DNA of 5,104 bases. It comes from Bacteroidia bacterium. Lineage in GTDB: Bacteria > Bacteroidota > Bacteroidia > UKL13-3. The stretch lies in contig JAKRSG010000372.1 of assembly GCA_022402405.1 (NCBI GenBank), forward strand, positions 1 to 5,104. The letters run 5' to 3'. The notes under the pieces were generated by a model. That model ran no database searches and was not told where the DNA came from. It saw nothing but the letters and a program-made list of their open reading frames with translations. A program made the translations under genes and the position numbers. This document shows, piece by piece, positions 1 through 5,104 of the stretch; position 1 is the stretch's first letter; the number at the start of each line of letters is the position of its first letter.

Positions 1-332
1 GAGTTATCTGCAAAAGGCAACGTGTTTCCATCGTAAAGATGAAGCGGCACTTCTAAACTTTGCTTTCGCAATTTGTATTCAGCAATGGATTTAATTTTCG
101 GGTCAATGTCCACACCCTGCGCCAATGCTTCGGGTTTCCTCTGCTTTAATAATATGAGATTTTGAGCCGTGCCGAAACCGAACTCCAAAATACTTTCCCT
201 TGAAAGCGGGTTTAGCCAGTCAATCAGTTTTGTCCTAAACTTTTTTTCGGGCATGGTGAGTTTAATGGTGAGGTCGTAATACTCACTCAGAAAATCGTAG
301 CCAAGCGCGGGAATGAATTTTTGTTCGGTCAT
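1..332 (-). CDS. Class I SAM-dependent methyltransferase, 3' end missing
   Basis: I translated this from the sequence: ATG at 332-330, open to the left window edge, about 110 residues visible. The N-terminus reads MTEQKFIPALGYDFLSEYYD. Class I methyltransferase landmarks follow in order: motif I ILEFGFGTAQN (about residues 47-57) for the SAM-binding loop, motif II GVDIDPK (about 71-77) with the acidic residue expected to contact the ribose, and DGNTLPFADNS (about 100-110), resembling the post-II motif of the Methyltransf_11 group. The enzyme should be cytoplasmic and transfer a methyl group from SAM; the substrate cannot be read from this part. The gene begins 13 bp after the stop of the HMA/MauE-like gene, so the two are probably co-transcribed, which makes a metal- or metalloid-related role possible but unproven. 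G+C is about 42 percent, somewhat above the other genes. The catalytic C-terminal half lies outside the window. Confidence 0.85.
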   Translation of the reverse strand, partial: MTEQKFIPALGYDFLSEYYDLTIKLTMPEKKFRTKLIDWLNPLSRESILEFGFGTAQNLILLKQRKPEALAQGVDIDPKIKSIAEYKLRKQSLEVPLHLYDGNTLPFADN

Positions 333-345
333 TGTTTAATACTAT

Positions 346-1068
346 TTATAGCATCAGTAAAATCATTTCGCCACTCATGGCAATCATTAGAGCATCTTCA
401 ATAATGGTAACGGTGCTCATGGGTAAATTGAAAACTGCACCCAAACAAGCACATTGAATTTTTTGTTTGTTCAGCACACTTTTTAAAACACCAATTATGC
501 TAATTGACATTACTGCAAAGGTTACGGCATTAGTAATAATTGGATTGAAGTTGATTAAGTAAGCCACACCTAAAGCTAATTCGATAAAAGCATATACGTA
601 TCCCCAAATTGGAATACGCCTCGCCACTACATCGTACATTGCATAGCTTTCGGCAAAGCCTTTTAGGTTTAGCAATTTGAAAAAGGAAAACACCAAAAAG
701 AAACCTGCCATAAAATGTTGCATCCATTGCATTGCATCAAAGTGATGGTTTTGAAACTGCACCATCAGCGTTACTAAACTGATATAAAAAAATATCAGCA
801 AAATAGGTTTGTAGGTTACCAACCAAGATTTGGTTTGTTCTGCTACTTCATTGTGATTTTTTGCGAAAATTTGATACTTGCTTGTTTCGCCACCCAAAGC
901 TGTTTGTAATTTTTCTAATGCAATATGCTTATCCATCCTAATAGTTGCAGAATTTTCATTTTTTGAAACTTCTGCATTCATTACATTTTCTACCATCAAT
1001 AACGATGATTTTACTTTTGCTTCGCAACTTGTACAGGTCATTCCTGTTACTTGATATTTACGTTCCAT
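346..1068 (-). CDS. HMA-domain protein fused to MauE/DoxX-like membrane domain
   Basis: 240 residues. Residues 1-70 form a heavy-metal-associated (HMA, CopZ/MerP-like) domain with the motif GMTCTSCEAKV; Cys12 and Cys15 are the expected soft-metal ligands. After a short linker come four or five hydrophobic segments (about 84-104, 117-134, 152-172, 176-197, 214-240). The spacing and the late CACLG motif (Cys206, Cys208) followed by NLPMSTVTIIED resemble the MauE/DoxX redox-associated membrane family. MauE itself is needed for maturation of the disulfide-rich methylamine dehydrogenase small subunit. The fusion suggests an inner-membrane protein that passes a metal ion, or couples metal binding to thiol chemistry at the CxC; neither is shown here. 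A MerT-like mercury importer is a less likely alternative. The ATG at 1068 is preceded by an A/T-rich leader and a candidate promoter. The methyltransferase follows after 13 bp. Confidence 0.85.
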   Translation of the reverse strand: MERKYQVTGMTCTSCEAKVKSSLLMVENVMNAEVSKNENSATIRMDKHIALEKLQTALGGETSKYQIFAKNHNEVAEQTKSWLVTYKPILLIFFYISLVTLMVQFQNHHFDAMQWMQHFMAGFFLVFSFFKLLNLKGFAESYAMYDVVARRIPIWGYVYAFIELALGVAYLINFNPIITNAVTFAVMSISIIGVLKSVLNKQKIQCACLGAVFNLPMSTVTIIEDALMIAMSGEMILLML

Positions 1069-1099
1069 TTTTGTATTTTTTTAATTAAAAATTAGAACG

Positions 1100-1107
1100 C
1101 AAAGGTC
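1100..1107 (-). promoter_or_regulatory. Candidate Bacteroidota -7 promoter element for the HMA/MauE-like gene
   Basis: The minus strand reads GACCTTTG, followed by C. It matches the Bacteroidota -7 consensus TAnnTTTG at all defined positions except the first T. It would place transcription start about 25 nt before the ATG at 1068, giving a short A/T-rich leader typical of the phylum. No TTG is present at the expected -33 distance (about 1127-1133), so the promoter is weak or activator-dependent, or the match is chance. Confidence 0.4.
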
Positions 1108-1119
1108 AGCAATAGCTGA
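1106..1119. repeat. Small perfect inverted repeat next to the candidate promoter
   Basis: TCAGC-AATA-GCTGA has two perfect 5-bp arms around a 4-nt spacer. It overlaps the upstream edge of the candidate -7 element by two bases, a position where a bound regulator would affect RNA polymerase. It is too short and not followed by a T-run in the transcribed direction, so a terminator is unlikely. An operator is possible, but a 5-bp dyad can arise by chance in A/T-rich DNA. Confidence 0.3.
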
Positions 1120-1147
1120 TTTATTAGCATTGTGGAATTTTGGGTTT

Positions 1148-1159
1148 AAGTTGTAACTT
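1148..1159. repeat. Second small inverted repeat just after the regulator's stop codon
   Basis: AAGTT-GT-AACTT has perfect 5-bp arms with a 2-nt centre. It sits immediately downstream of the regulator's stop codon and about 41 bp, centre to centre, from the dyad at 1106-1119. A 2-nt loop cannot form a stable RNA hairpin, so this would be a DNA-level site if it is functional at all. It is low complexity and may be chance. Confidence 0.2.
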
Positions 1160-1720
1160 TTACAAATCTTCAATCTGCCTCCTTTTTTTGTTTTTCAACA
1201 GTTTAAAATAAGTAGGCGAAAAGCCTGTAATTTTTTTAAACTGATTACTCAAATATCCCACACTACTATAATTTAACTGATAGGCTATTTCACTTAATGT
1301 AAGTTCTTCATATATCAATAATTCTTTTACTTTCTCAATTTTTTGAAGTATAAAGTATTTTTCAATCGTTGTATTTTCAACTTCGGAAAACAGATTGCTC
1401 AATGAGTTATAATCTTGAAAAAGGTTACTAGACAAGTATTCTGAAAGATTGGTATTGAGTTCATTGTTTCGGTTGTGAACCAAATCAATAATTAGGGTTT
1501 TTACTTTTTCAATGACTTTACTTTTTTTATCATCAATCAAATCAAAACCTAATGAAAGCAATGCTTGATTAAGTTGCTCTTTCTTTAATGTGTCTAGTTC
1601 TTCTGAAATAATTACTTCACCAAGCTCCACGCTGCTTGGTTGTAAACCAAACTTTATTAGTTCGTTTTTTACTACCATTTTGCAACGGGAGCATACCATG
1701 TTTTTGATGTATAGCTGCAT
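1160..1720 (-). CDS. Small AraC-family regulator with CxxC (HMA-like) sensor domain
   Basis: 186 residues. The N-terminus, LYIKNMVCSRCKMVVKNEL, resembles the first strand, metal loop and helix of an HMA domain; Cys10 and Cys13 form the CxxC, and about 65 residues make up this module. Residues about 85-178 are an AraC-type DNA-binding domain with two helix-turn-helix units: the first around 92-115, the second starting TLSEIAYQLNYSSVGYLSNQ at 141 and closing with FKKITGFSPTYFK, the usual AraC signature. There is no cupin-like arabinose-binding domain, so the CxxC module is the obvious sensor. The likely role is a cytoplasmic transcription factor that senses copper or another thiophilic metal and controls this locus; the metal is inferred. 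The ATG follows the propeller gene's TAG with no intervening base, implying translational coupling. Both a self-regulating operon and control of the downstream 1069-1159 region are plausible. Confidence 0.85.
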   Translation of the reverse strand: MQLYIKNMVCSRCKMVVKNELIKFGLQPSSVELGEVIISEELDTLKKEQLNQALLSLGFDLIDDKKSKVIEKVKTLIIDLVHNRNNELNTNLSEYLSSNLFQDYNSLSNLFSEVENTTIEKYFILQKIEKVKELLIYEELTLSEIAYQLNYSSVGYLSNQFKKITGFSPTYFKLLKNKKRRQIEDL

Positions 1721-3103
1721 CTATTGTTTCAAGAATTTTTGCTTGTACAATTTATTATTTGCTTGTACTTGTATAAAGTAAATTCCATTGTTTAGTGCCG
1801 AAATATCTAAAGTTAAACTGTTAGCATTTTCTGTACTTTGGTTTAATACTATTTCACCTATTGAATTTAAAACAACAATTTGTGCGTTTTTCATTTCAGC
1901 ATTTGCTTGTATTGATATTTGCGAATTCGCAGGGTTTGGAAATAAGTGTAATGTGTTGTTTGTTTCCAAAATTGGTGTGATTCCAGTTGGTAGAACGGAA
2001 CTGTTATCAATCATATATGCCCTTCTATTGGTTTTATCAACAAAGTATATTTTTCCGTCAGGACCAACTTTTACTCCCATTGGGTCAGGATTGGTCGCAT
2101 AGTTGAGTTTTATTCGACCAATTTCTTTGTAGTTGTTTGTTATATCATAAATGATTATTTCATCTGAGCCATTATCGGTTATAATTAATCTATTCCCATA
2201 CACATCAATGCCAACGGGCGTATTTAAACCTGTTATCAATGAATCTACTTTTGTTAAGCCCGTATAGGTTACATAGCCTAAACTCAAATTCTCTCCATTT
2301 ATCTTTGTTCTATTTCCATTATTTGTTCCAGTGGTAATGTCAATTCTAAAAATTCGTTTTCCAACAGGGTCGCAACCGTATAAATATTTTCGGTTACCAT
2401 CAATTACAATATGGCTTGGGAGTGTTGCATGTTTGGTAAACTTAAAGTCGGGGTAAACTTGTACACCTCCACCGCTATGGTCGGCTCCTCCTGGCTCATG
2501 TGGATTTCCAAAATCATATCGTTTAATATTTCCTTCATATCCATCAAGTACCCAATAAACATTATTTCTCTCAAACGCAATTCCTTTGCCATAAGGTGTT
2601 TGATGTATCATACTTAAATGACTTCCATTTTCGGTTGGTGTACTAGGATTTCCAACTATTCCATAGACTGATAAATTACCGGGCCAAAGTGTTGGGCCAG
2701 TATAAGTACCGCCTTGTCTGTTGGCATCAACAATATCTTGCGAAGTTGCCCAATTGCTATCTCCAAATGCCATGGCACTTGCCATTGCCATAAAATGCCA
2801 AGCGTTTCCATCTTTTACATACTTGTAAGTACGTGTACTTTGGTTTGCTTTTGAAACAATTTGTGTGCTGCCACCTGTGCTGTTTGTACCTTGATTTAAA
2901 ATCCAAAGTTCATTGGGTCGCTTTGACTGGTCTGGATAAAAATCCAAGTCAATTGGTGATACAAGTGAGTTGGTAGAACTTGCAACTACAATAAAATTGT
3001 TTTTGGTCGAATCTGTAATGTAAGCGTCAATACTTTGTTGCCCGAAGGCAATTTGACTGTAAAATCCTATAAGGACAATACAACATGTTATTAATTTTTT
3101 CAT
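1721..3103 (-). CDS. Secreted beta-propeller (NHL-like) protein with T9SS sorting domain
   Basis: 460 residues. Residues 1-21 are a Sec signal peptide (MKK, hydrophobic core, AFG) with likely cleavage before Gln22. Residues about 225-365 hold propeller-like repeats with the blade pattern PxGIxV..NRLIITDNGSDEIIIYDI, seen also at PMGVKVGPDGKIYFVD. Residues about 385-460 are a type A T9SS C-terminal sorting domain: LHLFPNPANSQ, later NGIYFIQV, ending KQKFLKQ. The mature protein is therefore predicted to cross the outer membrane and be released or anchored on the surface. The segment about 100-213 is rich in Trp, His and Met (AWHFMAMASAMAFG, GPTLWP, SHLSMIH, VYWVLDG, HEPGGADHSGGG), which could bind metal or be an oxidation target. 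The gene starts 26 bp after the di-heme lipoprotein gene and abuts the regulator gene. No enzymatic activity can be assigned. A metal-binding surface protein is my preferred inference; a generic NHL-repeat scaffold is the alternative. Confidence 0.85.
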   Translation of the reverse strand: MKKLITCCIVLIGFYSQIAFGQQSIDAYITDSTKNNFIVVASSTNSLVSPIDLDFYPDQSKRPNELWILNQGTNSTGGSTQIVSKANQSTRTYKYVKDGNAWHFMAMASAMAFGDSNWATSQDIVDANRQGGTYTGPTLWPGNLSVYGIVGNPSTPTENGSHLSMIHQTPYGKGIAFERNNVYWVLDGYEGNIKRYDFGNPHEPGGADHSGGGVQVYPDFKFTKHATLPSHIVIDGNRKYLYGCDPVGKRIFRIDITTGTNNGNRTKINGENLSLGYVTYTGLTKVDSLITGLNTPVGIDVYGNRLIITDNGSDEIIIYDITNNYKEIGRIKLNYATNPDPMGVKVGPDGKIYFVDKTNRRAYMIDNSSVLPTGITPILETNNTLHLFPNPANSQISIQANAEMKNAQIVVLNSIGEIVLNQSTENANSLTLDISALNNGIYFIQVQANNKLYKQKFLKQ

Positions 3104-3129
3104 TTTTGAAATTTTGTTTTAACTGTTTA

Positions 3130-4236
3130 TTATTTAAAAGGATTACTATACTCTTGGTTATTCAATAAGGTTTCATCGGTAAGTGTGTGTAAAAATTTTA
3201 CCAACGCTGCTTTATCGGTTTCGGTTAACATCAAACCTTTTTCGCGGGTTTGTTCCAATGCAGGGTCAAGTGTTGACGATACTTTTAAACCATTGTTATA
3301 ATGATTGATTACTTGCTCTAAAGTTCGCATACTTCCATCGGCCATGTAGGGTGCTGTTAAAGCAATATTGCGAAGTGTAGGGACTTTAAACTTTCCTTTG
3401 TCTGTTGAGTTATTGGTTACTTTTTGTCTGCCAATATCTACTATCTCATTTTCTGCCTTTGTGCCATTGTTCATGTATTGGTCGTTTTCAAAATTATCGC
3501 CACCATGGCAATGGGCGCAATCAGCCCCCGACTCTTGAGGAAAAAATGGATTATACTCTGTAAAGAATAATTTTCTGCCTCTTTCTTCCATTGAATCTAA
3601 AGTTACTTCGCCTCTTAAATATTTATCGTACTTGGCATTGTTGGATACGATGCTATTCATAAACTGTTCGAGCGCAAGCGATATTCTTTCTGCCGTTATT
3701 TCTGATGAACCAAAAGCACGTATAAATTGGTCTTTGTAAATCTGCGAAGCCTTTAATTTAACTATCACATTGTCTAAAGTTTCATCCATTTCCAATTCAT
3801 CTTGAATTGGCATAAGCGATTGATGACGTAACAAATTTGCTCGCCCATCCCAAAAAAAGCCGTTGGTGTTCCAAGCCATATTAAAAGCACTCATGGCATT
3901 GCGCTTGCCTGGCAAACCCTTTATTCCAATTGAAAATTGGGCAGTGTCATTAAAAGCAAACTGCTGCTGGTGGCAGCTAGCACAAGATTGGGTGTTGTTT
4001 CTCGAAAGTTGGGTTTCGTAAAAGAGCATACGCCCTAATTTTACCCCTTGTATGGTTAGTAAATTATCTTTGGCAATGGGTGGTTCAGGAAATCTTCCAT
4101 AGTTTAAAAAATATGGAGTTGCATCGTATTTTACTTCTGTTTGTTGGTTGTCAACAGGCGTTTCTTTTTTACAAGCAACAGTAAAAAATAATACGAAAAT
4201 GATGCAGGCTAAGCCTACTTTGATTAATTTATTCAT
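3130..4236 (-). CDS. Di-heme cytochrome c peroxidase / MauG-family lipoprotein (paralogue A)
   Basis: 368 residues from the ATG at 4236; a TTG two codons upstream is also in frame but less likely. The N-terminus has a hydrophobic stretch ending TVAC-KKE, a relaxed lipobox with Cys22, so the protein is probably a periplasm-facing lipoprotein. Two c-type heme sites are present: CASCH (85-89) and CAHCH (240-244). Other family landmarks are FFWDGRA with the inter-heme Trp129, PIQDELEMD with the probable catalytic Glu149, FKVPTLRN, and TAPYMADGSM. At the site where classical peroxidases carry the second-heme Met ligand, this protein has Tyr313 (HYNNG), and no His is seen at the usual distal position after the first heme. 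Both traits fit MauG/MbnH better than H2O2-detoxifying peroxidases; these assignments rest on alignment from memory. Its ATG overlaps the stop of paralogue B (ATGAATAA), so the two are translationally coupled. About 12 extra residues precede the second heme compared with paralogue B. Confidence 0.9.
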   Translation of the reverse strand: MNKLIKVGLACIIFVLFFTVACKKETPVDNQQTEVKYDATPYFLNYGRFPEPPIAKDNLLTIQGVKLGRMLFYETQLSRNNTQSCASCHQQQFAFNDTAQFSIGIKGLPGKRNAMSAFNMAWNTNGFFWDGRANLLRHQSLMPIQDELEMDETLDNVIVKLKASQIYKDQFIRAFGSSEITAERISLALEQFMNSIVSNNAKYDKYLRGEVTLDSMEERGRKLFFTEYNPFFPQESGADCAHCHGGDNFENDQYMNNGTKAENEIVDIGRQKVTNNSTDKGKFKVPTLRNIALTAPYMADGSMRTLEQVINHYNNGLKVSSTLDPALEQTREKGLMLTETDKAALVKFLHTLTDETLLNNQEYSNPFK

Positions 4237-5104
4237 GTGCAAATTTTTTATTTTGTAAAAACTGATAATCTGTCAAGGTTTCTAAAAATTGAACAAGGTC
4301 GTTTATTTCTTTTTCACTCAATCCGAGCGGTTTTATTAATGCGCTTTTATTTGGGTGGGGCTGTCCACCGTTGTTGTAATGCTCTACAACCTTAAAAAGA
4401 TTATGCATTGAGCCATCGTGCATATAAGGTGCTGTTACCGAAACATTGCGTAAACTCGGTACTTTAAATTTGCCTAAGTCAGCAGTATTGTTGGTAAGGC
4501 GCATCCTACCTATGTCCTTATAATTTTGGTACAAGCCATTGTTTTCAAAAGCATAATTGGTAAAATTAAATCCTGTGTGGCATGCAACGCAATTGGCTTT
4601 TCCTAAAAATAAGTTCAACCCATTTTGTTCGCTTGCGTTTAAGGTTACCTCACCGTTTTTGTATTTATCATAAAAAGCATTTCCACTAATTAACGAGCGT
4701 TGAAAATTTGCCAATGCGCGAGTAATTACGTAGTAATCCAATGGTCTGCTGTAGGCTGTGTTGCTCATTTGTTGATAGCCATTGTTGGATTTAAGCTTTT
4801 CTTCAATTTCAACAATATTAAAATCAAACTCGTTATGCTCTTGTATAGGAACTAAGGCTTGCATTTCCAATGTGGGCACACCACCCTCACGTGTAAAATA
4901 AGGATGGTATGCAATATTGGCAAGCGATGGTGTATTGCGTGTATTTAGCCTTTGTTCAACTCCTTTGCTTGTTATTTCATTATCGGCCATGCTCAATGCC
5001 AATTGGTGGCAAGAACCACAACTCACCTCATTGGTGCGTGATAATGCCTTTTCATAAAATAACTTTTTTCCCAAACTCCAACGCGCAAATGTGTAATGAT
5101 TGTC
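4229..5104 (-). CDS. Di-heme cytochrome c peroxidase / MauG-family protein (paralogue B), 5' end missing
   Basis: The reading frame is open to the right window edge (first visible residues DNHYTFARWSLGKK), so this is the last 291 residues of a longer protein; the TTG at 5074 is not its true start. Any signal peptide or lipobox lies outside the window. Visible residues include heme sites CGSCH (29-33) and CVACH (172-176), PIQEHNEFD with the probable catalytic Glu92, FKVPSLRN, TAPYMHDGSM, and Tyr243 in EHYNNGG at the presumed second-heme ligand position. The normally conserved inter-heme Trp is Arg72 here (FTREGG instead of FWDGR). The protein should act in the periplasm, using H2O2 or another oxidant. 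Its stop overlaps the start of paralogue A by 8 nt. The two are similar across the C-terminal half but differ around the second heme, so they are old paralogues, not a recent duplication. Confidence 0.88.
   Translation of the reverse strand, partial: DNHYTFARWSLGKKLFYEKALSRTNEVSCGSCHQLALSMADNEITSKGVEQRLNTRNTPSLANIAYHPYFTREGGVPTLEMQALVPIQEHNEFDFNIVEIEEKLKSNNGYQQMSNTAYSRPLDYYVITRALANFQRSLISGNAFYDKYKNGEVTLNASEQNGLNLFLGKANCVACHTGFNFTNYAFENNGLYQNYKDIGRMRLTNNTADLGKFKVPSLRNVSVTAPYMHDGSMHNLFKVVEHYNNGGQPHPNKSALIKPLGLSEKEINDLVQFLETLTDYQFLQNKKFAHE

Larger units (their letters stand above)
1069..1159. other. Intergenic region between regulator and HMA/MauE-like gene
   Basis: This 91-bp gap is the longest non-coding stretch in the window. 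It holds the candidate -7 element and the two small dyads described separately, followed by a very A/T-rich leader up to the start codon at 1068. I see no transcription terminator, no riboswitch-like structure and no Shine-Dalgarno sequence, so read-through from the regulator gene is possible and the downstream pair may have both a shared and its own promoter. Confidence 0.5.

Noticed and set aside
530..727. Minus-strand open frame of 65 codons inside the HMA/MauE-like gene
   Set aside because: It is an out-of-frame shadow of a membrane-protein gene.
1106..1119. Intrinsic terminator after the regulator gene
   Set aside because: The stem is only 5 bp and is not followed directly by a T-run on the minus strand.
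1590..1781. Plus-strand open frame of 63 codons across the regulator/propeller junction
   Set aside because: It is antisense to both genes, with low-complexity composition and no recognisable motif.
1788..2102. Plus-strand open frame of 104 codons
   Set aside because: It lies antisense to the well-supported propeller and T9SS domain coding region and shows no recognisable domain.
2404..2592. Minus-strand open frame of 62 codons in another frame of the propeller gene
   Set aside because: It is nested wholly within a real gene, with no domain and no start context.
2411..2617. Plus-strand open frame of 68 codons
   Set aside because: It is antisense to the conserved propeller segment and its composition looks like a reverse-strand shadow.
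4237..4242. TTG start two codons upstream for the di-heme lipoprotein gene
   Set aside because: The ATG at 4236 gives a standard lipoprotein signal (MNKLIK) and a typical ATGAATAA overlap with the upstream stop; the TTG adds only two residues.
5072..5074. TTG as the start codon of the right-hand di-heme gene
   Set aside because: The same frame stays open through ten more codons to the window edge with family-like sequence (WSLGKKLFYE), so the gene is truncated by the window.
3130..5104. Recent tandem duplication of the di-heme gene
   Set aside because: The proteins share motifs but differ widely elsewhere, including a length difference before the second heme, so the copies are ancient paralogues.

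Overview
The window looks like chromosomal or accessory DNA of a member of the Bacteroidota. The evidence is low G+C (roughly mid-30s percent), a secreted protein ending in a type IX secretion (T9SS) C-terminal sorting domain, starts without Shine-Dalgarno sequences but with A/T-rich leaders, and one site resembling the Bacteroidota -7 promoter element. No RNA genes, insertion sequences or CRISPR arrays were seen. All six genes lie on the minus strand, so transcription runs from high to low coordinates.

In transcription order: (1) a 5'-truncated di-heme cytochrome c peroxidase/MauG-family protein (4229-5104, open at the window edge); (2) a second, complete di-heme paralogue that is a predicted lipoprotein (3130-4236) and overlaps the first by 8 nt; (3) a secreted beta-propeller-like protein with a T9SS sorting domain (1721-3103); (4) a small AraC-type regulator with a CxxC metal-binding-like N-terminus (1160-1720), whose ATG directly abuts the propeller gene's stop codon; (5) after a 91-bp gap with a possible promoter and two small dyads, a heavy-metal-associated (HMA) domain fused to a MauE/DoxX-like membrane domain (346-1068); (6) 13 bp further on, the start of a class I SAM-dependent methyltransferase (1-332, cut by the window edge).

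Genes 1-4 look like one operon, and genes 5-6 are either its continuation or a second metal-responsive unit. My reading is inference: this is an envelope metal-handling locus, most likely for copper. The regulator would sense metal through its CxxC. The HMA/MauE membrane protein would move metal or reducing equivalents. The two di-heme enzymes have features closer to MauG/MbnH than to classical peroxidases, and could oxidise a partner protein. The best candidate partner is the co-encoded secreted protein, which is rich in Trp, His and Met. This recalls the MbnH-MbnP (CorB-CorA/MopE) pairing of copper-binding systems, but with a T9SS-exported propeller in the substrate's place.
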